From assembly GCF_001591805.1 (NCBI RefSeq), contig NZ_BCVP01000004.1, positions 1 through 64,000 of the forward strand: a stretch of DNA of 64,000 nucleotides. Reading direction: 5' to 3'. Position 1 is the stretch's first letter. Each line of letters begins with the position of its first letter. Below are positions 56,415 to 64,000 of this stretch, one piece after another. The notes under the pieces were generated by a model, which worked only from the letters and a program-made list of their open reading frames with translations, was not told where the DNA came from and searched no databases. The stretch is from Neobacillus novalis NBRC 102450 (GTDB lineage Bacteria; Bacillota; Bacilli; Bacillales; Cytobacillaceae). A program made the position numbers and the translations under genes.

Positions 56415-56765
56415 TTAAATATCATAAATATGTAAAACATGAAAACCTAAATAAAGAACAATTACCCATGCAACTACAAACTGGATCCAAAAAACAGACG
56501 TCCTTCTGTTATTTGCGACTCGACCGAGAATCATTTCAAATAACCCGACTATCCAGAGTCCTGCCGCAGCTTTTAAAATATGTTGAGTGTCCAAACCTGT
56601 CTTAATAAGCATCCCAATTCCGGTTCCAATAATTAGCAAATATAGTACTCTTAAAATCATTTGGACAATTTTAAATCCTTTTGCCTTACCACCCTTATTC
56701 AAAAAAATCGCTACAAAAAATAATATTAGAGCTAAAGCCCAAGCTGTTACATGACCGTGAATCAT
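56415..56765 (-). CDS. yisL: Membrane protein YisL (DUF1516)
   Basis: 116 aa with four hydrophobic helices: about 5-24, 36-56, 65-83 and 92-112. Starts MIHGHVTAWALALILFFVA, matching the YisL family. Function unknown. Next to yisK as in B. subtilis. Confidence 0.88.
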   Translation of the reverse strand: MIHGHVTAWALALILFFVAIFLNKGGKAKGFKIVQMILRVLYLLIIGTGIGMLIKTGLDTQHILKAAAGLWIVGLFEMILGRVANNRRTSVFWIQFVVAWVIVLYLGFHVLHIYDI

Positions 56766-56880
56766 TTAAATTGCCTCCTTATGTATTTTTTTCGACTTTA
56801 TCATACCATAGGCAATTTTAAAATACGAAGAAATGAACCCAGATATAATGATTAACGTAGAATTGTTACTTTATAAGTCG

Positions 56881-57801
56881 TTAGTAGGCTTCATTATCCC
56901 CAACCTTGTTTATTAAAGTACCGATTCCTTCAATTGAAATATCTATTTGGTCGCTAGGCTGCAAAAATTGGGGCGGCTTGAATCCTTTCCCTACACCAGC
57001 AGGAGTGCCCGTTGCAATAATATCACCCGGTTCAAGCGTCATGCCTGCAGATAGTACGGCTAGGACCTCTTCAATCGGAAAAATAAAATTCTTGGTATTA
57101 GAGCTCTGCCTTACTTCTCCATTTACCTTTGTTTGAATATCCAAATGATTTGGATTGTCTATCATACTTTTATGGACAATCCACGGCCCCATTGGGCATG
57201 TCGTATCCAAGCTTTTTCCGATGAAAAATTGGTTGTGCCTCGATTGTAAATCACGCGCTGTTACATCATTAACAATGGTATAACCGAACACATAATCAAG
57301 TGCCTCTTCCTTCTTTATCGCCCTGCCCTTTTTTCCAATAATAACGGCTAGTTCTCCTTCATAATCCAGCTGGCTCGTTACAGCATGATGGGGTAAAATC
57401 GTTCCATTAGGACCAATAACTGTAGTTGGCGCTTTGGTAAAAACCATAACATGCTTAGGGATACCTTCGGCGCTCCCCATTTCAATCGCATGCTCCGCAT
57501 AATTTTTCCCCACACAAAAGATATTCTTGCTCGGCCTTGGAATCGGAGCAAGTAAGGTCGCCGCTTCTAGCGGAATGAAAAACGAATCAGACTTTTCCCT
57601 ACTTTCCACCCACGCTAACAGACCATTGACTTGATTGATAAAACGCTCCTCCATGGCGATACATTCCAGCAAAGAAGCTGGGAAGCTTTTTTGTCCTGTT
57701 CTTGCTTCTTCCGCAGGATTAAGTAAAAGTATTTTTGATTCATTCGAATCGACTACACCGACAAACGATTCATTATTATGTTGGACTGTTACAAATCTCA
57801 T
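56881..57801 (-). CDS. yisK: Fumarylacetoacetate-hydrolase family protein YisK
   Basis: 306 aa. C-terminal FAH fold with metal-binding acidic residues in DYEGELAVIIGKKGR near 148 and GYTIVNDVTARDLQ near 175; GDIIATGTPAGVGKG near 258. The B. subtilis homologue has oxaloacetate decarboxylase activity and associates with the MreB-like protein Mbl. Upstream of yisL, separate transcription unit likely. Confidence 0.9.
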   Translation of the reverse strand: MRFVTVQHNNESFVGVVDSNESKILLLNPAEEARTGQKSFPASLLECIAMEERFINQVNGLLAWVESREKSDSFFIPLEAATLLAPIPRPSKNIFCVGKNYAEHAIEMGSAEGIPKHVMVFTKAPTTVIGPNGTILPHHAVTSQLDYEGELAVIIGKKGRAIKKEEALDYVFGYTIVNDVTARDLQSRHNQFFIGKSLDTTCPMGPWIVHKSMIDNPNHLDIQTKVNGEVRQSSNTKNFIFPIEEVLAVLSAGMTLEPGDIIATGTPAGVGKGFKPPQFLQPSDQIDISIEGIGTLINKVGDNEAY

Positions 57802-57907
57802 TGTTACTCACCCCTGTTTTTATTGACTACGACTTATTGAGGAAACAAACAGAACAATCAATAAATATAGTAACACGATAAAGCCCTATACACATAGTGC
57901 AAAGGGT

Positions 57908-58828
57908 TTAACCATTTTTAAAAGTCTCAATAAATTGAATCACCGCCGGCCCTAACAAAACAATAAATAAACTTGGGAAGATGAAAAGTACTAACGGAAA
58001 CAGCATTTTGATGGGTGCTTTCATCGCCGTTTCTTCTGCCCGCTGTTTTCTTTGCTCTCTTACTTCATTAGAAAGGACCCGGAGCACTTGAACCAGGCCA
58101 ATTCCGAGTTTCTCTGCTTGTAAAACACTGCTAATAAATGCCCTAATTTCATCTACCTCAAGTCTTTCCCTGATTCCCGAAAGTGCCTCCCTGCGCGTTT
58201 TTCCAAGCCGGATTTCTTCTAGGCAGCGGTGGAATTCCCTAGAAAGAACTCCATCCTTTTTGGCAACAACTTTCGTTACAGCACCGTCAAATCCTAGCCC
58301 TGCTTCAAGACTTACAGTTAACAGATCCAATATATCGGGAAACTCTCTTAATGCAAGACGGCTCCTCGCCTTCGTCTTCTGCTTTAAATAAAAGTGTGGG
58401 ACAAAAAAACCCATCAGGATGCCAAACAATACAAAGACGACAACCACACCTGAACCTGCATTTAACAGGGCCCCATATCCGAAAAAAATCAGCGGAAGGA
58501 TAAAAATTGCGACAGTCTGAACTAAACGAAAGTCAACTGCCGTCATCCCAAATGGATTTCCCGCCATTTGGAGCTTCAAATCAATTTTAGCTTCCTTTTC
58601 CCCTGGCATCCTTTTTTTAAAGCTTTTTCTAAAATCTACAAACAATGGCTGGATAAATCTATTAAAAAATGATGGCTGTTTTTCCTCAACTATTTCGTCC
58701 TTATTACCTTGTTCATTCAATAAGAAGAAATCTAAGCGATCCTGAACTAGATTTTTTTTCTTAGACATCATCGACAAAATCCCATAAATAGCTAAGGTGA
58801 CAGTCAAAAATAATGATAGATATACCAC
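57908..58828 (-). CDS. tadC: Tad pilus assembly platform protein TadC
   Basis: 306 aa, type II secretion system F domain (GspF/TadC). Helices near 2-20, ~105-150 and ~275-300; the F-domain FPDILDLLTVSLEAGLGFDGAV spans ~163-184 and GLVQVLRVLSNEVREQRK near 243. Forms the inner-membrane platform of a Flp-type pilus with TadB. Last gene of the visible operon; 3-bp gap after tadB. Confidence 0.9.
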   Translation of the reverse strand: MVYLSLFLTVTLAIYGILSMMSKKKNLVQDRLDFFLLNEQGNKDEIVEEKQPSFFNRFIQPLFVDFRKSFKKRMPGEKEAKIDLKLQMAGNPFGMTAVDFRLVQTVAIFILPLIFFGYGALLNAGSGVVVVFVLFGILMGFFVPHFYLKQKTKARSRLALREFPDILDLLTVSLEAGLGFDGAVTKVVAKKDGVLSREFHRCLEEIRLGKTRREALSGIRERLEVDEIRAFISSVLQAEKLGIGLVQVLRVLSNEVREQRKQRAEETAMKAPIKMLFPLVLFIFPSLFIVLLGPAVIQFIETFKNG

Positions 58829-58831
58829 GGG

Positions 58832-59806
58832 CTACACCTCGATATTGGTAATTTTTTTGATTAGGATAAAGCCAATTATTCCTGAAATGAGTCCAGCAGC
58901 AAGCATTGCTAAACCAATTGGATTATGAAAAAGAGTACCAATATAATCTGGCTGGATAAGATAAAGGAATAATCCAAGAAATACTGGCAGCAGTGCAATA
59001 ACATAGCCGGATAAACGTCCCTGCGCAGTCAGCGTAGAAATTTGCCGATGGATTTTTGTTCGATCACGGATAGTTTCAACGATTTTATCAAGAACTGTAG
59101 CAAGATTTCCGCCTACCTGCCGTTGAATCAAAATGGCTTGGATCATTAAATCTAAATCCTCGCTTGGCATTCGTTCTGATAAATCATGAAGCGCCTCTTC
59201 AATACTTTTCCCGTATTGCATTTCTTTCAATACAGATTCCATTTCATCCTTTATGGGTGACGTCGCTTCTTCAGCAACTGATTTTAATGCTTGTGGAAAG
59301 CTAAAGCCTGCCCTTAAGCTTCCAACAATAGTGGTAATCATGTCAGCAAGCCCTTCATTAAACTTGGTAACCCTTTCCCGTTGTTTCTTACGGAGATACC
59401 ACTTTGGCAGGATAAATCCGAAAATGGCGCCAACAAGAATAAAGAACCATTTTCCCGTTAATAAAAAGCTCAGCCCGCCTGACAATGCTGTCGCTATCCA
59501 CTGAAAGAGGATGTATTCTTCCGGCATTAATGGCAGTCCCGCTTGTGCCAGCTTTATCTCAAGTCTGGTGTTCTTTTCTTTCGTTAATACTTTTTTCTGG
59601 ATTCTTTGTTTCATCTTTTGAATAAAAGAAAACCGCGGTCCTGCCAGTTTGTTTCCTTCCGCCTGCTCCTCTGACATCGATAAATAATGCTCCATCCGAT
59701 TTTGCAGTTTATTTTCTGTCCGAAATATCAATTTAAATAGAGATAGGAACAAAAAAAGAACTGTTAAGAAAAAGGAGAATAATAGTAGGAACTTCATTGG
59801 ATCCAC
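58832..59806 (-). CDS. tadB: Tad pilus assembly platform protein TadB
   Basis: 324 aa, second T2SF-domain protein. N-terminal helix, paired helices near 108-150, F-domain LADMITTIVGSLRAGFSFPQALKSVAEE near 168-195, and two C-terminal helices. 2 bp after cpaF stop, 3 bp before tadC: tight operon. Confidence 0.9.
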   Translation of the reverse strand: MDPMKFLLLFSFFLTVLFLFLSLFKLIFRTENKLQNRMEHYLSMSEEQAEGNKLAGPRFSFIQKMKQRIQKKVLTKEKNTRLEIKLAQAGLPLMPEEYILFQWIATALSGGLSFLLTGKWFFILVGAIFGFILPKWYLRKKQRERVTKFNEGLADMITTIVGSLRAGFSFPQALKSVAEEATSPIKDEMESVLKEMQYGKSIEEALHDLSERMPSEDLDLMIQAILIQRQVGGNLATVLDKIVETIRDRTKIHRQISTLTAQGRLSGYVIALLPVFLGLFLYLIQPDYIGTLFHNPIGLAMLAAGLISGIIGFILIKKITNIEV

Positions 59807-59808
59807 TC

Positions 59809-61227
59809 CTAATTTTCAATAAACACCGATGCCGGAATATGAATTCCTGAGGCTTCGAGGCGCTCATAAAACTTCGGCCTTACACCGGTTGGAACCAGAC
59901 GGCCAATTATTTTTCCTTCTGAATTAAGCCCTTCTTGTTTAAAAGTAAAGATATCTTGTAACACGATTATTTCCCCTTCCATGCCCTGTACCTCGGTAAT
60001 GCTGACAATTTTTCTTGTCCCGTCCTTTAGGCGTGACTGCTGAATAATCACATCAATAGCACCGGCAATTTGTTCCCGGATTGCTTTTACCGGTAAATCG
60101 ACACCGGCTAACAGAACCATTGTTTCAAGCCGGGAAATCATATCCCTTGGACTGTTTGAATGCCCTGTCGCTAAGGATCCATCATGTCCCGTGTTCATTG
60201 CCTGAAGCATATCGAGGGCTTCTCCGCCGCGGACTTCCCCAATGATCACCCGGTCAGGTCTCATCCTTAGAGAATTTCTAACAAGGTCGCGTATTGAAAT
60301 TGCCCCTTTTCCTTCAATATTTGGCGGGCGTGATTCTAATGAAACAACATGCTCCTGCCCCAGTTGGATTTCTGCCGCATCCTCAATGGTCACAATTCTT
60401 TCATCATCTGGGATAAAATTGGACAAGACATTGAGTGTGGTTGTTTTCCCGGAACCTGTACCGCCACTTACAAACATATTTAACCTTGCCTTGACACAGG
60501 CATCAAGGAAAATCGCCATTTCCTCTGTGACCGTTCCAAAATTGATTAAATCGTTAATCTGAAAAGGGTCCTTAGCAAATTTCCTGATTGTAATCGTCGG
60601 ACCATTTAGGGCAAGCGGTGGAATAATTGCATTTACACGTGAGCCATCCGGGAGCCTGGCATCAACCATTGGTGAACTTTCATCAATTCTTCGGCCAAGC
60701 GGTGAGACGATTTTTTCGATGACACTCATAACATGCTCATTATCACGAAATTGGATGGGCGTTAACAATAATTTCCCTTTCCGCTCACAATAAACTTGGT
60801 CTGGACCATTAACCATGACCTCGGAAACATCCTCATCTAACAGAAGTGGATTAATTGGTCCAAAGCCCGTTAAATCATTAATGAGTTCATCGACCACTTT
60901 TTTTCGATCAATTTGCCCGCGGAACTCTTCTTCCTCTTTAATGATTTCAATGGCCATACCATCGAGTTTAGGAATAATCTGATCAATCTCTTGTTCTTTA
61001 AGCTCGAATAGAATTTTTTTATGAAGAACATTCTTTAGTTCCTGGTTTTTGTCAACTTTGCGTTCCTTGACCTGTTCTTTCTTTTTTTCTTTTGGCCGCT
61101 GTTCTCGAAACGGCGTCACAATGTCGAGCATGGGTGAGGGAGTTGGATTTTCAAGAGAAGAATTATGTTTTTGCGGTTCGCCAACGATTTGATTGTTTTT
61201 TTCTTGAATTCGCGCGAGTAAACTCAT
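59809..61227 (-). CDS. cpaF: Tad pilus ATPase CpaF/TadA
   Basis: 472 aa secretion ATPase of the VirB11/PulE group that powers pilus assembly. Disordered, charged N-terminus (to ~80), then Walker A SGGTGSGKTTTLN near 260, Walker B-like DRVIIGEVRGGEALDML near 325, and His box TGHDGSLATGHSN near 343. Cytoplasmic, hexameric by family. Confidence 0.95.
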   Translation of the reverse strand: MSLLARIQEKNNQIVGEPQKHNSSLENPTPSPMLDIVTPFREQRPKEKKKEQVKERKVDKNQELKNVLHKKILFELKEQEIDQIIPKLDGMAIEIIKEEEEFRGQIDRKKVVDELINDLTGFGPINPLLLDEDVSEVMVNGPDQVYCERKGKLLLTPIQFRDNEHVMSVIEKIVSPLGRRIDESSPMVDARLPDGSRVNAIIPPLALNGPTITIRKFAKDPFQINDLINFGTVTEEMAIFLDACVKARLNMFVSGGTGSGKTTTLNVLSNFIPDDERIVTIEDAAEIQLGQEHVVSLESRPPNIEGKGAISIRDLVRNSLRMRPDRVIIGEVRGGEALDMLQAMNTGHDGSLATGHSNSPRDMISRLETMVLLAGVDLPVKAIREQIAGAIDVIIQQSRLKDGTRKIVSITEVQGMEGEIIVLQDIFTFKQEGLNSEGKIIGRLVPTGVRPKFYERLEASGIHIPASVFIEN

Positions 61228-61247
61228 TCATTCAACCCACCTTATCA

Positions 61248-62090
61248 TTATTTCTTTGAAAACCATTTTCCAAAAGGGGAATGACTTTTCTTTGTTTTCT
61301 TCGCAGTAATTGCCCCAGATTCACTGGAAATTAATTCGGCCATTTTAAAAACACTTTTAGCCGCCTCGGATTTTCCATGTTTTATCACGAATGGAACTCC
61401 AAGGTTAATTGATTGCGAACAAATCTGAAAATCATTTGCGATATAGATTGGATTTTCCACCGCTAAAATTTTTGCTGCATCTGTGGCTTTTATTACGCTT
61501 TCCATATTCGCCCTGTTGATGATAGTTCTGGCTCTTGACCGCAGCCCCAGAATGTCCAACGTTTCAAGCAAGAGCTTTGTATTTTTTAGGGAAGCCATTT
61601 CTAAATTCGTCACAACTAAAATCTGGTCGGCCCGTTCGATGAACTGAATCGCTTGCTCGTTCAAGCCAACCGGAGTGTCAACGACTACATAATCATGGCC
61701 TGCGACCATGACATCTACTATTTTGGTCACTGCCTCATTCGTTACTAAGTCAGCAAATTCCGGCCTCTCCGGTGCTGACAAGACTCTGACTCCACTTTCA
61801 TGGACAGCTAAATAATTGGCAAGGCTGTGTTCATCAATTGATCCCATCCCCTCTACAACTTCCTTAATTGTCAGCGAGGTTTTAAGATCCATTGCAAGAT
61901 TTACGTCACCAAACTGAAAATCTCCGTCCAAAATCGCTACTGAGAAATTTTTCTTTATTAATGCCACCGCTAAATTAACCGTTAGTGTGGTACGACCAAT
62001 CCCGCCCTTTGCACTGCAAACAGCTATTAATTTCCCGCGCTTCTGATGAAGATTAACCTCTGCAGTTTGCATATTTTCATGGCTTGTCAT
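61248..62090 (-). CDS. cpaE: CpaE-like ParA/MinD ATPase
   Basis: 280 aa. Deviant Walker A KGGIGRTTL near residue 28, VVVDTPVGLNEQ near 135 and INRANMESVI near 190. ParA/MinD ATPases in tad loci help localise the pilus. The N-terminal receiver-like domain of longer CpaE proteins is missing here. Confidence 0.88.
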   Translation of the reverse strand: MTSHENMQTAEVNLHQKRGKLIAVCSAKGGIGRTTLTVNLAVALIKKNFSVAILDGDFQFGDVNLAMDLKTSLTIKEVVEGMGSIDEHSLANYLAVHESGVRVLSAPERPEFADLVTNEAVTKIVDVMVAGHDYVVVDTPVGLNEQAIQFIERADQILVVTNLEMASLKNTKLLLETLDILGLRSRARTIINRANMESVIKATDAAKILAVENPIYIANDFQICSQSINLGVPFVIKHGKSEAAKSVFKMAELISSESGAITAKKTKKSHSPFGKWFSKK

Positions 62091-62110
62091 GAATCGTCAC
62101 CTTCCATTAC

Positions 62111-62821
62111 TTAATCGTTTTGCTTTGATTTATTTTCCTCGTTCATTACGGGCCGTTTATTAAGGATAAAGTGAATCTTGCCTTCTTCAGAAGCATTCAC
62201 AAGCTTTACGGCCTCATCGGGTTTAATTTCTATCGTCACTGAGCTGTATTCTGTATAGGGCTCCTTTGTGTTTTCAGGCGTTTGCATTTTTCTGCCAACA
62301 GCCAGTACCCTAGCTTTTTTCAATAACATCACCGATTGGGCCACGTCCTGATTTGCCGCGTCCTTAATTATTTTCGTAAAAATGACGTCCACTTCGTCTT
62401 CTGGTTCTATCAGATTTGAAACGGATTGGTTTATATTTACACCGATTGATACGGCACTATATCCTTCGCGTACCTTCCTTGAGACGTAAACTCCTTCTTC
62501 CTTCTCAGAGCCAAGCCGGTGGCTGAGAATCGGTTCATCCTTTTCAATCATTGCTGTCGCCAATTTACCTTCCGCTTCTGCCTGCACCGTTACCATATTC
62601 TGCAAGACATTTTCTTTCGGCATTTGCACAATTCCCAGTTTTTCCGAACTTATCTTTTCATTCTTTTCAATCTTTTCTTTTGCGACGACAACGCTGACCG
62701 TTTCAACAGTAGCAGCCTTCTCGGTATTCGTTTGCTTCATATATTGAAAAAACAAAATGGTGGTAACCATCCCCATAACCAGTGATAGCATTAATACCAT
62801 TTTCGACTTCATTTCCTCCAC
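62111..62821 (-). CDS. cpaB: Pilus assembly protein CpaB/RcpC
   Basis: 236 aa. One N-terminal membrane helix (~8-26), then a SAF domain (VVVAKEKIEKNEKISSEKLGI; ISHR-like LSHRLGSE) and CpaB C-terminal part with VREGYSAVSIGVNINQSVSNLIEPEDEVDVIF. Thought to shape the extracytoplasmic channel. GTG 62821 directly follows the tadG stop; the ATG at 62812 is an alternative start. Confidence 0.85.
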   Translation of the reverse strand: MEEMKSKMVLMLSLVMGMVTTILFFQYMKQTNTEKAATVETVSVVVAKEKIEKNEKISSEKLGIVQMPKENVLQNMVTVQAEAEGKLATAMIEKDEPILSHRLGSEKEEGVYVSRKVREGYSAVSIGVNINQSVSNLIEPEDEVDVIFTKIIKDAANQDVAQSVMLLKKARVLAVGRKMQTPENTKEPYTEYSSVTIEIKPDEAVKLVNASEEGKIHFILNKRPVMNEENKSKQND

Positions 62822-63739
62822 CTACTTCGTTAAACGTATGCTGTAAGCGCCTCTATCCTTACTTCCCTCAACATATGAACCCGTTCCTGTTCTCTTTATA
62901 AAAACTCCATTAATCGAAGTATCTTTCGAACTCATCGGGTCGGTAATATAAAAATAGGCAAAACCCGTCACCTGTACTTGTTTCATTTTACCGCCGCTGT
63001 AGTCATATGGCTTATAGACTAGCACGAGGATAATTCTTGAACATTCCCGCATGCTGTAGTCTCCAGGCGGCTGAGAACAGCCATTCACTCGGTCTTGAAT
63101 CGCATCTCTTGTTTTCCCTGCGATATTTCCTGATTCAGTATTGATTACATCGCCGACTTTTATCTCTGCTTGATAGCCGTTACGCAAATTTTCTTCATAT
63201 GTTTTTGCTCCCGGGCCCCCAAGCGCTAAGATTCCAAAATTACCAGTTTGTGAGTCTGAAGAATCCACCTTCAATTGGTAAGTTCTTAAGTATTCAAGTG
63301 GAACACTTTCATCAATTCCTAATGGTGCTGCACCAACTGCCCTTCCAATCGCGGCCAAACCTGCTGCCGCACGGGCCTTCACATCCACTTTCTCATAGCC
63401 AAATATTTTTGCGAACGTAAGGTTGACCGATTTTGTTAATGTAACTGCCACTTTATTCCCCATATTAATATCGATATTTGCGTTTGATGTAGTATCTTTA
63501 TGGGCGGTTAAGATGTATTGAACTGTGTCTTTAACCTTTTGCTCCGTAGTTGTAAGCTCCTGTGCCCCGGAAAGAACTGCGGCATTTGCTTCCTTTTGCA
63601 GCTGGCTTTTTTTCATATAAAGCAGACTTCCATCTATCGCGAGACCAGCCATGACTAGGATGACCATCAGCGAGATAGCTCCTAGAATAAGCGTATTTCC
63701 CCGCTCTTCATTGAATAATTTTTTGAAAAAATAAAGCAT
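62822..63739 (-). CDS. TadG-like pilus-associated protein
   Basis: 305 aa. Pseudopilin-like N-terminus NEERGNTLILGAISLMVILVMAGLAIDGSLLYMKKSQLQKEANAAVLSGA (residues ~10-60, helix 18-40), as in the 'putative Flp pilus assembly TadG-like' family. The extracytoplasmic remainder holds two Cys in GCSQPPGDYSMRECS. Minor pilin role inferred. Confidence 0.85.
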   Translation of the reverse strand: MLYFFKKLFNEERGNTLILGAISLMVILVMAGLAIDGSLLYMKKSQLQKEANAAVLSGAQELTTTEQKVKDTVQYILTAHKDTTSNANIDINMGNKVAVTLTKSVNLTFAKIFGYEKVDVKARAAAGLAAIGRAVGAAPLGIDESVPLEYLRTYQLKVDSSDSQTGNFGILALGGPGAKTYEENLRNGYQAEIKVGDVINTESGNIAGKTRDAIQDRVNGCSQPPGDYSMRECSRIILVLVYKPYDYSGGKMKQVQVTGFAYFYITDPMSSKDTSINGVFIKRTGTGSYVEGSKDRGAYSIRLTK

Positions 63740-63752
63740 GTTCCTTCACCCC

Positions 63753-64000
63753 TTATTCGACGCGAATCGTGGAATCGGAAGCAATTGCAAACTTGGAGGG
63801 AAATAACTTAGAAATAAAAGGTGTATAAAATTGAAATGGATAGCTTAGTTTCACGGTGACATAGTCGCCCGAGTGCCGTAATGTATCCTTTGGCGTGATT
63901 TCCACCTGCAATTTTGCCGGGTCGCCAAGGTGAACATATTTGCGTGCAAAGGTTGAAATCGCTGGATCCTTTTCACCCAGCCCGCCAAGCCGGACTGATT
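63753..64000 (-). CDS. TadE-like pilus-associated protein, C-terminal part
   Basis: Open frame read on the minus strand from the right edge; 82 residues visible, ending ASDSTIRVE. Sequence such as DPAISTFARKYVHLGD and SGDYVTVKLSYPFQFYTPF is typical of the C-terminal half of TadE minor pilins. 13 bp upstream of the TadG-like gene. The N-terminus is outside the window; the gene is cut by the edge, not broken. Confidence 0.75.
   Translation of the reverse strand, partial: SVRLGGLGEKDPAISTFARKYVHLGDPAKLQVEITPKDTLRHSGDYVTVKLSYPFQFYTPFISKLFPSKFAIASDSTIRVE

Noticed and set aside
57880..57907. Terminator after tadC
   Set aside because: aaagccct/agggttt pairing is short and has no T-run; too weak to list as a feature.

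Overview
The window is chromosomal DNA of an AT-rich, endospore-forming, facultatively anaerobic Bacillaceae. Many proteins match Bacillus subtilis families almost residue for residue, and much of the gene order is the B. subtilis yis-yit-yja-yjb segment. A Neobacillus- or Bacillus-like genus fits; species cannot be decided from this sequence. No rRNA, tRNA, CRISPR array, prophage or intact transposase gene was seen.

Layout. (1) 1-25.5 kb is the conserved yja/yjb block, mostly minus strand: cls, mecA, spx, the oppABCDF oligopeptide importer, trpS behind a T-box leader, yjbA, the second importer appDFABC, yjaZ, fabHA-fabF with a FapR operator, med, two enzyme-like proteins with degenerate active sites, and yjzD. 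(2) 25.5-41.4 kb has no counterpart at this place in B. subtilis as I remember that map (the arg operon lies there). It holds clpB with a CtsR box, yjzC, two Fnr-type oxygen sensors, ywiC, a four-gene spore germinant-receptor operon, molybdenum-cofactor genes (mobB, moeA, moaA), an Fe-S repair gene (ric/scdA) and a radical SAM/SPASM enzyme. Three promoters carry Fnr-type palindromes. A 676-bp segment bounded by 21-bp inverted repeats (a MITE-like candidate) closes this region. (3) 41.4-47.2 kb is a yit-like block: a DsrE-like protein, yitW, yitU, small orphan proteins, yitT, degV/yitS, cvfB/yitL and yajQ/yitK. (4) 47.2-57.8 kb holds a stress-type SDR, a membrane-anchored GH13 protein that has lost all catalytic acids, asnO, a tungsten/molybdenum aldehyde:ferredoxin oxidoreductase group (moeB, aor, moaD and a 90-aa partner missed by simple ORF calling), yisL and yisK. 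(5) 57.9-64 kb is a Tad/Flp pilus operon (tadE-tadG-cpaB-cpaE-cpaF-tadB-tadC) running off the right edge.

How the genes work together. Fnr proteins, Fnr boxes, pyranopterin genes, the Fe-S repair protein and the oxidoreductase form an anaerobic-metabolism theme; no nitrate reductase operon is inside the window, so its client enzymes must lie elsewhere. Spx, MecA and ClpB belong to the proteolysis/stress network. Opp, App and Med link to peptide import and competence in B. subtilis.

Most unusual items: the fully degenerate amylase-like protein (48191-49714), the oxidoreductase-associated pair of small proteins that both end in Gly-Gly (55729-56275), the inverted-repeat element (40711-41386), the multi-hairpin repeat at 52483-52567, and the twin Fnr arrangement. 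Functions come from recognisable motifs and remembered homologues; no database search was run.
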